A stretch of 51,248 nucleotides of DNA from Bacillota bacterium (GTDB lineage: Bacteria > Bacillota > Clostridia > Christensenellales > Aristaeellaceae), in contig JAEWVC010000081.1 of assembly GCA_023459275.1 (NCBI GenBank), forward strand, positions 1 through 51,248, read 5' to 3'. The position numbers and the translations under genes are program-made. The notes below the pieces were generated by a model, which saw only the letters and a program-made list of their open reading frames with translations, ran no database searches and was not told the origin of the DNA. Shown here one piece after another: positions 26,501-34,784 of this stretch. Numbering within the stretch: the first letter of the stretch is position 1; each line of letters opens with the position of its first letter.

Positions 26501-26797
26501 ATCTTCGGGGAGAACGGGCCGGAGTGGGCGATCCCGGAGGGGCACACGGAGCGCACGGCGGAGCTTTTGAACCTGGCGCGGTCGGCCAGCGGATTTACCT
26601 GGCCGGAGCTGATCGCCATGGCGGGAGGGCTTACCGGAAACCCGGGAACGGGAACATACAATGTAAAGATCGTCTATGCGCCGGTGATCCACGCAGCGGA
26701 CGCGGCGGGCGTGGAGGAAAAGCTGAAAGAGGACAAGCAGCGGTTCAGGGACCAGATGGACGATTACCTATGGGAGAACAGCAGGAGGGAGATGTAA
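23564..26797 (+). CDS. tail tape measure protein
   Basis: At about 1,077 residues this is the longest gene. The N-terminal 350 residues match the TIGR01760-type tape measure core (GATTRYTATQAAEALAFGAE; GRTEGAEAGTYLRNVI-like stretch; SLVAPTKKAGEVLAELG). A hydrophobic block at about 405-465 (GMGPAAMLAGFGLKAIASLL) could enter the host membrane. The C-terminus has PEWAIPEGHTERT, as in other tape measures. The start may be GTG 23570, which is better spaced from GGGAAGG. Confidence 0.93.
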   Translation: MNVAQQMLQAQIVLSGRLDGSFGKMVTSIDSLGNKMLALASGINQISQPLINAGKQITTLYAGFDDSMKYIKAIGNLTEEELAKVENAARQAGATTRYTATQAAEALAFGAEAGLEFNDNISLLPTTLNMAAAGNMELETAMDQLLTMLYSTGTPLNEASTLVDQLAAAASSSKTNIQSMGEAVERMGGITRYAKGGTEELFTMLGMLAQRGTEGAEAGTYLRNVILSLVAPTKKAGEVLAELGATDEELADLEDLDLGQAAKAMENIGLKTYDAEGNLRPFMDVLNDLNDLTKDMTEQERNDIMSKLFPKRTLSAATNLLGELGTSMERISDAIEEADGTAKKMAETRESGIGGAIRMLKSASEELQLSFGEVLTDKLMSVVGIVKDALLTLASLPENVKGTLVDIAAVIAGMGPAAMLAGFGLKAIASLLGFIGSPVGMVMTGVLALGVLALHVAQLAEANRYNAIKRHFGELEINADTLAQRVSNLDGGLGTALDNLDKYGTATETAGEKYNALAQTLSGNIMDSVIFGRELTEEEQAALFTIGDQMASAVQNGIKSKQMEITGFVDLLFKDDPTQGATLTTTLNSYFGGMYLELENIGEEFRSKLTEAMRDGTLDENEWEAIKQTINRFNEMSAKIQDIQNAAEVEKVLQKGMRLGPEAFQSTLTALDQQKRDVETRTTDMLDETIAYFVAASREEGKLSEEDIQAEANTMRDRATDLISKNNENTMAAIVRMINVTMQDAFPEMEQLGTGMMNGILQELANNPDLDVQQYALDYLKKNAGALGITGDDLRVFLDKMIDPYQSAMDETTIAAYEKYYADQNMDSPEWLKQARTWNNIFGVIESTQKNSMWEQLASGGWVRPYDYFSGYTDFKEPLDENVLSSLMTQYGIMGGASYQNGVAQQFGAQVDKDLIQKSGFAGLVSQMGALGAEAGKAFNSSMQSQIQPPSIVGTGADGDPEVSYIPEFAEGGRATTDSIFGENGPEWAIPEGHTERTAELLNLARSASGFTWPELIAMAGGLTGNPGTGTYNVKIVYAPVIHAADAAGVEEKLKEDKQRFRDQMDDYLWENSRREM

Positions 26798-26799
26798 CC

Positions 26800-27021
26800 A
26801 TGGCACAGGTGATTTTGAACAATATTACGGCCATCCAGGGAGAAACCTTCGATACCCTGGCGCTGACACTGTACGGGAATGAAAAGTACGCGGCGGACCT
26901 TATGATGGCAAACCCGGGGTTATGCCATAAGATGATCTTTTCAGGGGGCGAGGTGCTGAAAGTGCCGGAGCTTACGGAAACATCGGACAGCCCGCTTCCG
27001 CCCTGGAAGCAAAGTGCGTAA
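26800..27021 (+). CDS. LysM-like tail protein X
   Basis: ATG 26800 lies 2 nt after the tape measure stop, with GGAGGG upstream. The 73-residue product (ITAIQGETFDTLALTLYGNE..., LMMANPGLCHKMIFSGG, EVLKVPEL) is a LysM-type fold typical of P2 gpX. It probably binds peptidoglycan or stabilises the tail tip. Confidence 0.8.
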   Translation: MAQVILNNITAIQGETFDTLALTLYGNEKYAADLMMANPGLCHKMIFSGGEVLKVPELTETSDSPLPPWKQSA

Positions 27022-27033
27022 GGGGGAAGGCGT

Positions 27034-27642
27034 ATGGTGATTTTTGCCTGGAGGGACAAGGAACTGAAGGTGGATAGCCACATCCTGGAGCCTTTCATGG
27101 ACGCTGAAATCACGGCGGAAGCGAATCTCCAGGAGAAAACCAGCGGAACGGAAACGGCGGTATCCCTGAAGAGCCTGAAACCTGTGAATTTTTCCATGAC
27201 TGTGCAGCTGCTTCATGCAGCGGGCGTCAACGTACAGGATGAGATGGAAAGCTGGCAAAGCAGGATCGACGGGGCGGCGGGAAGGATCTACCTGGGCGGA
27301 AAGGACATGATTGGGAAAGACATGATCCTTACAGGATGCCCGGCATCGGAAATGGTTTTTGCGGGGGACGGCACGCTGAAGGCCGCAAAATTGCAGCTTA
27401 CCTTTCAGCAGTACGGGGTAGAAAACAAAAAAACAAGTTCAACAAAGAAATCAGGACAGGACCGGCTGAAAGAGATCGCGGAAAAAGAATGGAAGTCCGC
27501 TGATCCTACAACGTACACCGCGCTCACGGCGGAACAAATCGCCGCCATGCGGGAGAAGGCTACGGCAGCCACAAAGGCGGTCACGGACGCGGCAAGCCGG
27601 GCAGCGCCGGTATTTGAATCCGCCTTCGGGCCTGCCAAATAG
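27034..27642 (+). CDS. tail hub-adaptor protein (gpU-position)
   Basis: A 202-residue product with GGGGGAAGG upstream. The N-terminal 130 residues form a beta-rich domain (NFSMTVQLLHAAGVNVQDEM; LQLTFQQYG). The rest is an Ala/Lys helical tail. I do not recognise a named family; position between gpX and gpW suggests a baseplate adaptor. Confidence 0.6.
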   Translation: MVIFAWRDKELKVDSHILEPFMDAEITAEANLQEKTSGTETAVSLKSLKPVNFSMTVQLLHAAGVNVQDEMESWQSRIDGAAGRIYLGGKDMIGKDMILTGCPASEMVFAGDGTLKAAKLQLTFQQYGVENKKTSSTKKSGQDRLKEIAEKEWKSADPTTYTALTAEQIAAMREKATAATKAVTDAASRAAPVFESAFGPAK

Positions 27643-27652
27643 GAGGTTTGCT

Positions 27653-27985
27653 ATGATCTATACCATGGATACAACCCATGCACCCATCAACTGGGAGCCT
27701 AAAACCATTGGGGAACGTATCGCGCAAAATGCAAAAAACCTTTTGATGATGCGCATGGGGGAAGTACCCTACGACAGGATGCGCGGCGTGAACAGGAATA
27801 TGGAACATAAGCCGCTTTCTTTTGTGCAGAACCGCATCATGGCGGAAATTGGACGTGTGCTTCGGTATGAGCCAAACGTAAGGCTTTTGAGAGCGGAGGT
27901 AAACCAGACGCCGGAAGGACTGCGGGTGGTTTGCGAGGTGGAGGTTGACGATGCGCCGGAGGGACGGGAACGCTTTAACCTGTAG
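27653..27985 (+). CDS. gp25/gpW-like baseplate wedge protein
   Basis: ATG 27653 follows AGGAGG. The 110-residue product (ERIAQNAKNLLMMRMGEVPY DRMRG-type segment, IMAEIGRVLRYEPNVRLL) has the gp25-like lysozyme-fold pattern found in contractile-tail baseplates. It precedes the J gene, as in P2. Confidence 0.75.
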   Translation: MIYTMDTTHAPINWEPKTIGERIAQNAKNLLMMRMGEVPYDRMRGVNRNMEHKPLSFVQNRIMAEIGRVLRYEPNVRLLRAEVNQTPEGLRVVCEVEVDDAPEGRERFNL

Positions 27986-28002
27986 GGAGAGGGGGAATCG
28001 GT

Positions 28003-29118
28003 ATGGCGGATTTGCACTACCTGACCTATGACCCGGAAGCCATGTGGCGTGAGATCCATCTTGCCTACCTGGGGCAGGGAGGGGACCCGCTTTATCCGGG
28101 GGACGAAAAGGAAATGCTGCTGCGCGGGGCAATGGCCATTTTGGCGCAATGCTACGCGGCGGCGGATCACGCCGCGCGGATGCAGACACTAAGGTATGCC
28201 ACCGGAGAATACTTGGATCTGATCGGGGAAAAGCGCGGGATTGAAAGGATCGCCGCGGTGGCCGCAACGGGGAAAATTAACATTACCATCAAACCGGGCG
28301 CGGCGGGGCATGTCCTGGCAGCCGGAACGCTGTATACGGACGGCGCAAGGACCTATCAGCTTTCGGAAGGAATCGCCGTGCCGGCCGGGACGGAAAATGT
28401 CACGGTTAGCGCGGACAGCACCTGCACGGAGGCGGGCAGCGTGGGGAACGCGCTGATGGCGGGAACGCTGCTATACCCCATCCAACAGGACGCGAAAGCG
28501 ATCTCTGTAATTGTAACGGAAACAACGCGGGGAGGCCTGGAAGAAGAGGCGGACGAAGCATACCGGGAAAGAATACGGACGGGCGGATTCTACGGAGCGA
28601 CCACCGGGCCGGCCGGCGCCTATGAATCCAGGGCGGAGGCGGTAAGCGCCAGCATTGTGGACGCAAAGGCCAGGCGCGCGGAAGCCGGGGAGGTGGAGGT
28701 TTCCTTGCTGCTGGAGGAAGGATTGACGGAGGAAGAAGAAACGCAGATCCAGTCGGACGTGCTGGAGGCTTTGAATGGTGAAAGCGCGCGGCCCATTGCG
28801 GATACGGTAACGGTACGAAAGGCGGAGGAGGTACCCTATGAGCTGAACATCCTGTATGAAGCGGAAGGCGCATCCACTGAAAACATGGCGATCCTCCTTG
28901 CACAGGCTGCGGATGCATACAAAGCCTGGCAGGAAGGTGCGGTAGGGCGGCCTTTTGATCCTTACAGGCTGCTGGCGGCGCTCTATACTGCGGGGGCGAC
29001 CCGGGCGGAGTGGGATGAGGCAAGCAACCTGAACAGCGGGGAAGTTGCCAGAACGGCTATGGAAGCCTATCAGTGTCTGAAGGGGACCATCACGCTCACG
29101 GAAATGGAGGGATCCTGA
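28003..29118 (+). CDS. baseplate J-like protein
   Basis: A 371-residue product with AGGGAGAGGG upstream. MLLRGAMAILAQCYAAADHA and RYATGEYLDLIGEKRGIERI at the N-terminus, and TRGGLEEEADEAYRERIR in the centre, are hallmarks of gpJ/XkdT baseplate wedges. It shares its last base with the first base of the next ATG (TGATG). Confidence 0.9.
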   Translation: MADLHYLTYDPEAMWREIHLAYLGQGGDPLYPGDEKEMLLRGAMAILAQCYAAADHAARMQTLRYATGEYLDLIGEKRGIERIAAVAATGKINITIKPGAAGHVLAAGTLYTDGARTYQLSEGIAVPAGTENVTVSADSTCTEAGSVGNALMAGTLLYPIQQDAKAISVIVTETTRGGLEEEADEAYRERIRTGGFYGATTGPAGAYESRAEAVSASIVDAKARRAEAGEVEVSLLLEEGLTEEEETQIQSDVLEALNGESARPIADTVTVRKAEEVPYELNILYEAEGASTENMAILLAQAADAYKAWQEGAVGRPFDPYRLLAALYTAGATRAEWDEASNLNSGEVARTAMEAYQCLKGTITLTEMEGS

Positions 29119-29669
29119 TGATCCTGCCTGATATCGTGATGCAAATCCCGCGCTTCATCGATGCGGATGCAAGCGGGCACGCGCTAAACATGGCTATGCA
29201 GGCCGCCCTTGCCACCTTCCGCACGGATATGCTTTCCGCAGACCAGATCTTGAACGACCCGGACAACATGCCGGAATGGCGGCTGGATGAAATGGCCTGG
29301 GAATGGAATATGACCTGGTATGATTTTTCCATGCCGCTGGACATCAAGCGGGAAATGGTAAAGCGTGCGGAGGCCATCAGCCGGGGGATCGGAACGCCGG
29401 GACTGCTAAAATACATGCTGGAGGCGGTCTTTGAGACGGTAAACATCTTGGAATGGCCGGATTACGACGGTGATCCGTATCATTTCAGAGTGGAGATCGG
29501 CGGAAACCGGGCCGGGGACATGGAAGCCTGGGCGCAAAAAGCAGTGGAAATTTTCAAGCCGCTAAGCCGGGTTTTTGATGGATTCATTGTGCAGGCGACA
29601 AACACCGCGACGGTGTTCACAGCGGCAGTGCTGGAAATCGGATTCAGGATGGAATTGGAGGGAGCGTAA
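29118..29669 (+). CDS. phage tail protein I
   Basis: ATG 29118 overlaps the J stop; GGAGGG is upstream. The 183-residue product (NMPEWRLDEMAWEWNMTWYD; GIGTPGLLKYMLEAVFETV) matches gpI, which connects wedge and fibre. A longer frame from 29073 has no ribosome binding site. Confidence 0.85.
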   Translation: MILPDIVMQIPRFIDADASGHALNMAMQAALATFRTDMLSADQILNDPDNMPEWRLDEMAWEWNMTWYDFSMPLDIKREMVKRAEAISRGIGTPGLLKYMLEAVFETVNILEWPDYDGDPYHFRVEIGGNRAGDMEAWAQKAVEIFKPLSRVFDGFIVQATNTATVFTAAVLEIGFRMELEGA

Positions 29670-30305
29670 ATGGCATTCGGAAATCTGACCATCACCACCG
29701 CGGGACAAACCATGCTGGCGCAGGCGCTGCTGGGCGGGGCGATCGCATTTACAAAGGCAGAAGTGGGAGACGGGACAAAGAGCACGGGATTTGATACAAC
29801 CACGGCGCTGGAGAACAAGCTGTATGAATTGTCCGTGAGCGGCGTGCTTCGGAATGGACTTAAGGTAACCGTCACATCCGATCTTGCAAACAGCGGGCTT
29901 ACGGAAGGCTACTATCTGCGGGAAATAGCGGTCTATGCCAAACTGGACGCGGGGGCGGAGGTCCTGCTTGCCTATGACAACGCGGGGGAAGAAGCGGTTT
30001 ACATTCCCGCGGGAAGCAGCAATGTAAGCATGGACGGAAGGATCCGCTTTGCATTTCAGATCAGCGAAGACGCGGAGGTCACCGTAGAGACGGGGGGTAT
30101 GCTGTGGGCGGAGTACGACCACCGGCACGATAACGCCACGGCGGAAGCGGACGGGTTTGTGTCAGCGGAGGATAAGGAAAAACTGGACGGGCGGCTGGGG
30201 CAGGCGGTGAACCCAGGAAGCACGCCGACATTTGCGGGAATGAGCCTTTCTGGGGACCTTAATATGAACGGACATGTGATCCATGGCGCCACCTACGAAA
30301 GCTGA
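29670..30305 (+). CDS. tail fibre/collar N-terminal protein (gpH-like)
   Basis: ATG directly follows the gpI stop; TTGGAGGGAG is the ribosome binding site. The 211-residue product has the DUF3751-type start (LTITTAGQTMLAQALLGGAI; FTKAEVGDG; GYYLREIAVYA) that anchors fibres to baseplates. It ends early, so the receptor-binding tip is probably supplied by another gene such as 30317 or 21882. Confidence 0.75.
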   Translation: MAFGNLTITTAGQTMLAQALLGGAIAFTKAEVGDGTKSTGFDTTTALENKLYELSVSGVLRNGLKVTVTSDLANSGLTEGYYLREIAVYAKLDAGAEVLLAYDNAGEEAVYIPAGSSNVSMDGRIRFAFQISEDAEVTVETGGMLWAEYDHRHDNATAEADGFVSAEDKEKLDGRLGQAVNPGSTPTFAGMSLSGDLNMNGHVIHGATYES

Positions 30306-30316
30306 GGTGATACGGG

Positions 30317-32017
30317 ATGCCTCAAGTGGTATTTCAGACCGGACCGCTTAGTGAAAACTATAGTGTGTACTATGTGGGCCCGTTGCGTGACTTTGCCATC
30401 AGCAAAATCAGCGGAGATTTTCCCACGCAACCCTACCAAGTCACTGGTGCGCAAGTTGTGGTATCCATGGTCACGGAGCCCTATGGAAACCGCACCTACC
30501 GCATCAAGGCGAACAATGGAGCCGCATTCATTTCGGATGAATTTATAAGCCAATACCTGCCAAACTGGCACGAAAAAAGTTTCAATCTGTACCCGGCGTA
30601 TGACTACGCGAATATCACCTCCATCGGCTGGATCGCAACGGAGACAGGAGGATCCAGCACCTCACTGTCCCTGCGCGCGGGCGCGTATATCACGCTGACG
30701 GTGACATGGGAATATACCTTCACCGCCTGCCGGGAGCCGTCGACCGTGTTAAAGAGCGGCGATCCCGCCAAGGATAACGCGGAGGGAGCCCTGGCCGAGA
30801 CGGACACGGATGTGACGGTCACAGGTACGGGAGCGGCAGCGGGAACGGAAAACGGCATTACAGGCTATGAATTCTCCGCCAGGGAATCCGCGGACAATGG
30901 CGCAACCTGGGGAGCTTATTCCGTGATCAAAACCATCAGCACAGCCTCCACTGGATTTTTAACCACGCTTCCGCCGCCCGGCACCCGGGGAAACATTTGG
31001 GATTACCGGGTGCGGACCATGGGCGCGGCAGGCGTGGACTACTACAGCCCTTACAAAGCCATTGGGCAAATCAGAAAAAACAGGCTGCCCATCTCACCCA
31101 CATCCTTTGCCGCAACCCCTTTCCTGACGGAGGATGGGAGCATTTCGCTTGCCTGGAGCGGGGAAGCGGACGTGGACGGGAATATCAAGCATCAGAAGAT
31201 CCAGTATGCGGTCAAGCCCGCAGGAGGTTCCTACGGCGCATGGGCGGACCTGAAAACCGCCACGGGGTCCAATACCACCACCGCGCAAACGCTAAACCGT
31301 GGAGCGAAAATCAGATTTCAGACAAAATCGGTGGACAAGCTGGGAGCGGAGGCGGATACCTGGAAGGCCTCCAACGAGGTGGAGCGGAACAGCACGCCGG
31401 CCACGCCGTCGATCCTTTTCCCGGGAGCCGGAAAAACGATCTACAACGTGCAGCCCTACGTTGGTTTGTCCATCGGGTCGGAGCCCAACGGGCAGGCGCA
31501 GACGCTGTACTACAGCGTGGACGGAGGCGCGGAGGTAAGCGCCGGGGCGGTAGCCGCGGGAACAAAGAAGATGCGAATGCCAACGCTTACGGCTGGAGCA
31601 AGAACGCTTCGCTTCTGGCTGAAAGACAGCCAAGGCGCATCCTCCGGTCAAACCGCCGTCACCGTCACGGTGGCGGCGAACACTTACGCGCGGGCCATCG
31701 CCCAGGGCACGTTGCTTTGGGATGAGAACGCAGGGCACCGGGCGTCCAATGAACTGATGGACCTGAAAACCAGGGTGAACCAGGTGCGCTCCTTCTACGG
31801 GCTGGCGGCCATCAGCCTCCCCTATGAAGGGACAACGGGCGGGAACACCATCAAGCATTTTCATACCTGGATGGCAAACGCCCAGGCGCTGCAGCAGGGG
31901 CTGGCGGATACCTGCGCAGTGAGCGGCGCAACGGTACCCACCTGGCTGACACGGACAAGCAACGCGCCCAGCGCGGGCATTATCAATCAGATACGGCAGG
32001 CGCAAAGCAGCCTATAA
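30317..32017 (+). CDS. large fibre-like protein with Fn3-type repeats
   Basis: A 566-residue product with GAGGTGAT upstream. The middle (about 150-470) shows repeated fibronectin-III/Ig-like beta-sandwich patterns (GYEFSARESADNGATWGAYS; HQKIQYAVKPAGGSYGAW; YYSVDGGAEVSAG). The C-terminal about 80 residues (ELMDLKTRVNQVRSFYGLAA) are helical. It is likely a structural fibre or adhesin; a role in binding host-surface polymers is inference. Confidence 0.7.
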   Translation: MPQVVFQTGPLSENYSVYYVGPLRDFAISKISGDFPTQPYQVTGAQVVVSMVTEPYGNRTYRIKANNGAAFISDEFISQYLPNWHEKSFNLYPAYDYANITSIGWIATETGGSSTSLSLRAGAYITLTVTWEYTFTACREPSTVLKSGDPAKDNAEGALAETDTDVTVTGTGAAAGTENGITGYEFSARESADNGATWGAYSVIKTISTASTGFLTTLPPPGTRGNIWDYRVRTMGAAGVDYYSPYKAIGQIRKNRLPISPTSFAATPFLTEDGSISLAWSGEADVDGNIKHQKIQYAVKPAGGSYGAWADLKTATGSNTTTAQTLNRGAKIRFQTKSVDKLGAEADTWKASNEVERNSTPATPSILFPGAGKTIYNVQPYVGLSIGSEPNGQAQTLYYSVDGGAEVSAGAVAAGTKKMRMPTLTAGARTLRFWLKDSQGASSGQTAVTVTVAANTYARAIAQGTLLWDENAGHRASNELMDLKTRVNQVRSFYGLAAISLPYEGTTGGNTIKHFHTWMANAQALQQGLADTCAVSGATVPTWLTRTSNAPSAGIINQIRQAQSSL

Positions 32018-32064
32018 AACGGGGCGGAGGGTATCCGCCCTGAAGCATTTTGGAGGTGATACCT

Positions 32065-32823
32065 TTGGCGAAAACCTACTTGACTGCGGAGGCAATCTGC
32101 GCGGCCGCACGGGCGATGGCAGGAAAATATACCTATGACCAGGTAGACTGCATCCGGGTGATCACTAACCCTCTGACGGCGGTTGGCGCGAAGTTTGCAT
32201 ACATCGGGAGCAACTACTTTGCCAGGTATGAGGTACAAAATCTTCAGCGGCTGACCAGTGCAAGCCAGATCGCAGCGGGGAAAGCACTTTTCCGCAGCCG
32301 TGAGCCATCGGAAAGCGGGTACAAACTGCCGGACAGGTATAAGGCGGGCGGAAACTGCGACACGAAGGATTACCGGGATTACCACCACATCGGGCTGTTC
32401 CTGGGGGATGGCGAGATTGTGGACAGCAATAAGGACAGCATGCGGGATGGCCCGGCCATCAGCACGAATTGGAAGGCCTGGGAGTGGGTGGCGGATATCC
32501 TCAAAGTGGACTATGGAAAGGAGGTGAACCAGGAAATGGAGGTTATCGGGAAGGTAAAAGTGGTAACGCCCAATGGGGGATACCTGAACATAAGGGACGT
32601 GAACGGGAACGACATCGGGGACATCCTCAATGGGACAACGCTTCCGCTGCTGGAAAAGACGTCCGGGTCCAAGTGGAAGGTGGACTACAACGGGACCATT
32701 GGATACTGCGCAACGGAATTCCTGCAGGAGCAGAACGGCGAGGCCACCGATACGGTGGCTGTTTCTTTGCCCAGGGAAACGTGGGGAAAAATCAAACAGG
32801 CCTTGGCGAATGCCGGGCTATAG
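32065..32823 (+). CDS. endolysin: NlpC/P60 peptidase with SH3b domain
   Basis: TTG 32065 is chosen because GGAGGTG lies 8 nt upstream; an earlier TTG at 32050 overlaps that site. The 252-residue product has catalytic Cys29 in YDQVDCI and the His pair in DYHHIGLFLGDGE (about 106-118), as in NlpC/P60 amidases. A bacterial SH3 domain follows (GGYLNIRDVNGNDIGDILNG; SKWKVDYNG). It cleaves peptidoglycan peptides at lysis. No signal peptide, so it depends on the holin. Confidence 0.88.
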   Translation: MAKTYLTAEAICAAARAMAGKYTYDQVDCIRVITNPLTAVGAKFAYIGSNYFARYEVQNLQRLTSASQIAAGKALFRSREPSESGYKLPDRYKAGGNCDTKDYRDYHHIGLFLGDGEIVDSNKDSMRDGPAISTNWKAWEWVADILKVDYGKEVNQEMEVIGKVKVVTPNGGYLNIRDVNGNDIGDILNGTTLPLLEKTSGSKWKVDYNGTIGYCATEFLQEQNGEATDTVAVSLPRETWGKIKQALANAGL

Positions 32824-32836
32824 GCGGCGGTGCGTC

Positions 32837-33433
32837 ATGAACAAAAGAGACAGGAAAAGGCTATGGGGAAAGCTCAAAGCTACGGCAGCTATGATCTGCG
32901 GCATCATGACAGCCGCCCTTCTATGGCCGCAGGACGGGGAAACCAGAAACGGGTGGGATAGGATTTCAGAATCGACAGCCAAGGTGATGATCGCCTTGGC
33001 CGGATTTCTCGCGACCTCCATTGGGGGATGGGAACCTATCACAAGGGCGCTTGCCTTCGCCATGGGGCTGGACTATATTTCGGGCTTCCTGGTTGGCCTT
33101 TTCGGTAAGAGCAAAAAGACGGCCAACGGAAAGCTGTCCAGCAAGGTGGGGTTTTTGGGACTTTTCAAAAAGGCGCTGATGCTTGCGGTGGTGGCATTGG
33201 CTCACCAACTGGACGTGGGGGTCAATATGGGGACGTCCACTTTCCGGGACCTGGTTTGCTGGTGCTACATCGCAAACGACGGAATCTCCTTCTATGAAAA
33301 CCTGCAGCTTCTTGGTGTGCCCATGCCCGGACCGCTGAAAAAAGTGCTGGATAAAATGCGGGACACCGGGGAAGGGCCGAAAACAACATTTACAACGACC
33401 GACGAACAAAAGAAAGGAACGGGATTGGGATGA
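32837..33433 (+). CDS. holin, Cph1/phage_holin_4 family
   Basis: ATG 32837. The 198-residue product has three hydrophobic segments (ATAAMICGIMTAALLW; KVMIALAGFLATSIGGW with the LDYISGFLVG motif; ALMLAVVALAHQL) and the conserved GKLSSKVGFLGLFKK stretch. It forms the membrane holes that release the endolysin. Overlaps the next gene by 4 nt. Confidence 0.88.
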   Translation: MNKRDRKRLWGKLKATAAMICGIMTAALLWPQDGETRNGWDRISESTAKVMIALAGFLATSIGGWEPITRALAFAMGLDYISGFLVGLFGKSKKTANGKLSSKVGFLGLFKKALMLAVVALAHQLDVGVNMGTSTFRDLVCWCYIANDGISFYENLQLLGVPMPGPLKKVLDKMRDTGEGPKTTFTTTDEQKKGTGLG

Positions 33434-33873
33434 AGAAATTCTTGTTTGGGCTTTTGCTGATGTTAGGCCTTTTGATCATGCTACCGCTGGCGGCCCTGGC
33501 CGTAGAAACGCAGCTGCCAACGGACCTGCTTTCCTGGGGGGACCTTGGGATTCTTGGCGTCGCGGCCGGACTGACCGTTTACATCGTGCAGCTTCTGAAA
33601 TTGCCGGTGGACAAGGTTTTCGGGCACGTACCCACGCGAATTGTTGTGTATACCGTAGCCCTTTCCATTTTGATCACGGCGCAGATTTTTGTTCCGGGGC
33701 TGGGCGGCCTCACCTGGGATTCAGGGATCCTGTGCGCTTTCAATGCCGTTCTGGTGGCCTTGGCGGCCATGGCCACGTACACAAAGCTGATTAAGGAAGC
33801 GGAGGGAAAAAAGGCTGAAGCCGGCGCGGTGGAGGCGGTGGAGCAACCGCCCGACGCCAAGACCTCCGTTTGA
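33430..33873 (+). CDS. second small membrane protein of the lysis cassette
   Basis: Starts at an ATGA overlap with the holin. The 147-residue product has a signal-like N-terminus (KKFLFGLLLMLGLLIMLPLA) and three further hydrophobic segments (LGILGVAAGLTVYIVQLL; IVVYTVALSILITAQIFV; ILCAFNAVLVALAAMATY). Its soluble tail is acidic. It may be a second holin or antiholin. Confidence 0.7.
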   Translation: MKKFLFGLLLMLGLLIMLPLAALAVETQLPTDLLSWGDLGILGVAAGLTVYIVQLLKLPVDKVFGHVPTRIVVYTVALSILITAQIFVPGLGGLTWDSGILCAFNAVLVALAAMATYTKLIKEAEGKKAEAGAVEAVEQPPDAKTSV

Positions 33874-34016
33874 CACAGCAGCTGCCCGGCCAAGGCCCGC
33901 GCGATATAGGCGAAGGCTAAACCGCCAGGCGGCGTGTGCATACATTTCAGAAGGTGGTGCCTATGCGCAAATAGTTGAACGTCATTCCGATAAACGGAAA
34001 GAGCAAAACCACACAT

Positions 34017-34048
34017 CCCCCGGCGCAAGCCGGGGGCTTATTTTATTA
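34017..34048 (+). terminator. terminator at end of late operon
   Basis: CCCCCGGC-GCAA-GCCGGGGG stem (34017-34036), then CTTATTTTATT. It is the main stop for the late transcript and insulates the cargo operon. Upstream, 33874-34016 has no ORF; a 5-bp hairpin TTCCG/CGGAA (33985-33999) and a Shine-Dalgarno followed by a three-codon frame at 33976 are seen there. Confidence 0.85.
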
Positions 34049-34088
34049 GAAAATATTCAAAAATTTCTAACTATTTTCTAAAAAACCC

Positions 34089-34118
34089 TTGACAAACGCA
34101 CGCAATGCGTGCTATAAT
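34089..34118 (+). promoter_or_regulatory. promoter of the cargo operon
   Basis: -35 TTGACA (34089-34094), 18-bp spacer and -10 TATAAT (34113-34118), a near-consensus promoter. The first 12 bases TTGACAAACGCA are identical to the early promoter at 3728. The spacer contains a perfect inverted repeat GCACGCA-A-TGCGTGC (34098-34112), with ACGCA/TGCGT half-sites as in the palindromic early operator. Confidence 0.85.
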
Positions 34119-34150
34119 GAGTCGTAAAGAAAAGCAAGGGGGACACGAGA

Positions 34151-34486
34151 ATGGCAGCCAACGTCGAGATCAAAAAGGTAAGATCCACCCCGGACGAAAC
34201 CTTCACCTACGAAGTCTACACCGCCTCTGTCGATGGCATCGAAGTTGGATGTGCCAGTGTCATGACGGATGACAAGAGCACCTACGTTGACCGGATTGAC
34301 ATCTACGACGGATACCGCAACCACGGATATGGCACCGCCTTCCTGATGGGCTTGAGCAAAGAATATGGCAGCGTGGTCCTGGCCCCGGACAGCGAAGACA
34401 GCCGCCGCCTGTATGACCGCCTAGGGAACGACGTAAGCCGCGACTATTGGATGGTCGACCAAGGCTACGGAGTATACGAGATCTGA
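34151..34486 (+). CDS. GNAT-like acetyltransferase, first cargo gene
   Basis: The 111-residue product has the acetyl-CoA loop pattern DGYRNHGYGTAFLMGLSKEY (about 57-75), preceded by the strand YVDRIDIY and followed by VLAPDSEDSRRLYDRLG, as in minimal GNAT folds. The N-terminal arm is short, so it may act as a dimer or be degenerate. Substrate unknown. AAGGGGGA is upstream, 32 nt after the -10 element. Confidence 0.7.
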   Translation: MAANVEIKKVRSTPDETFTYEVYTASVDGIEVGCASVMTDDKSTYVDRIDIYDGYRNHGYGTAFLMGLSKEYGSVVLAPDSEDSRRLYDRLGNDVSRDYWMVDQGYGVYEI

Positions 34487-34497
34487 AACCAGGCCGA

Positions 34498-34519
34498 GCC
34501 GGGGAGGATGCTCCCCGGC
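34498..34519 (+). repeat. intergenic hairpin in cargo operon
   Basis: GCCGGGGAG-GATG-CTCCCCGGC, nine base pairs, no T-tract, ending 6 nt before the AAAGGA site of the next gene. It is better seen as an mRNA stability or translation element than a terminator. Confidence 0.6.
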
Positions 34520-34533
34520 AGAAAGGATTAACA

Positions 34534-34734
34534 ATGAAAGTAATTGATATTCTTCGCCTGATGGGATGCGAGCACTCCAGCATTGAGGATGACAATGGAA
34601 ACTGTTTGGTCTTTGATACGGCAGATAAGCTCATGGAAAGCCAAGGCCTATACCTGGAAACAGAAGCAAAATGTATCTATCCAGAAGCTTACGGTGCCAT
34701 TTTCAATCGACATGGAATCACAATAATCATATAA
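34534..34734 (+). CDS. small protein of unknown function, 66 aa
   Basis: ATG 34534 after AAAGGATTA. The product (MKVIDILRLMGCEHSSIEDD...) has no recognisable motif. It is more AT-rich than the genes on either side. Intact frame and operon position support it. Confidence 0.55.
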   Translation: MKVIDILRLMGCEHSSIEDDNGNCLVFDTADKLMESQGLYLETEAKCIYPEAYGAIFNRHGITIII

Positions 34735-34784
34735 AAGCATCAAGCCCCGCCCGCCGGGCTAAAGGCGGGAAGAAGGGAGATAGT

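Noticed and set aside
33950..34016. Possible remnant of a small toxin gene after the lysis cassette
   Set aside because: A ribosome binding site and ATG are present, but the frame stops after three codons (ATG-CGC-AAA-TAG).
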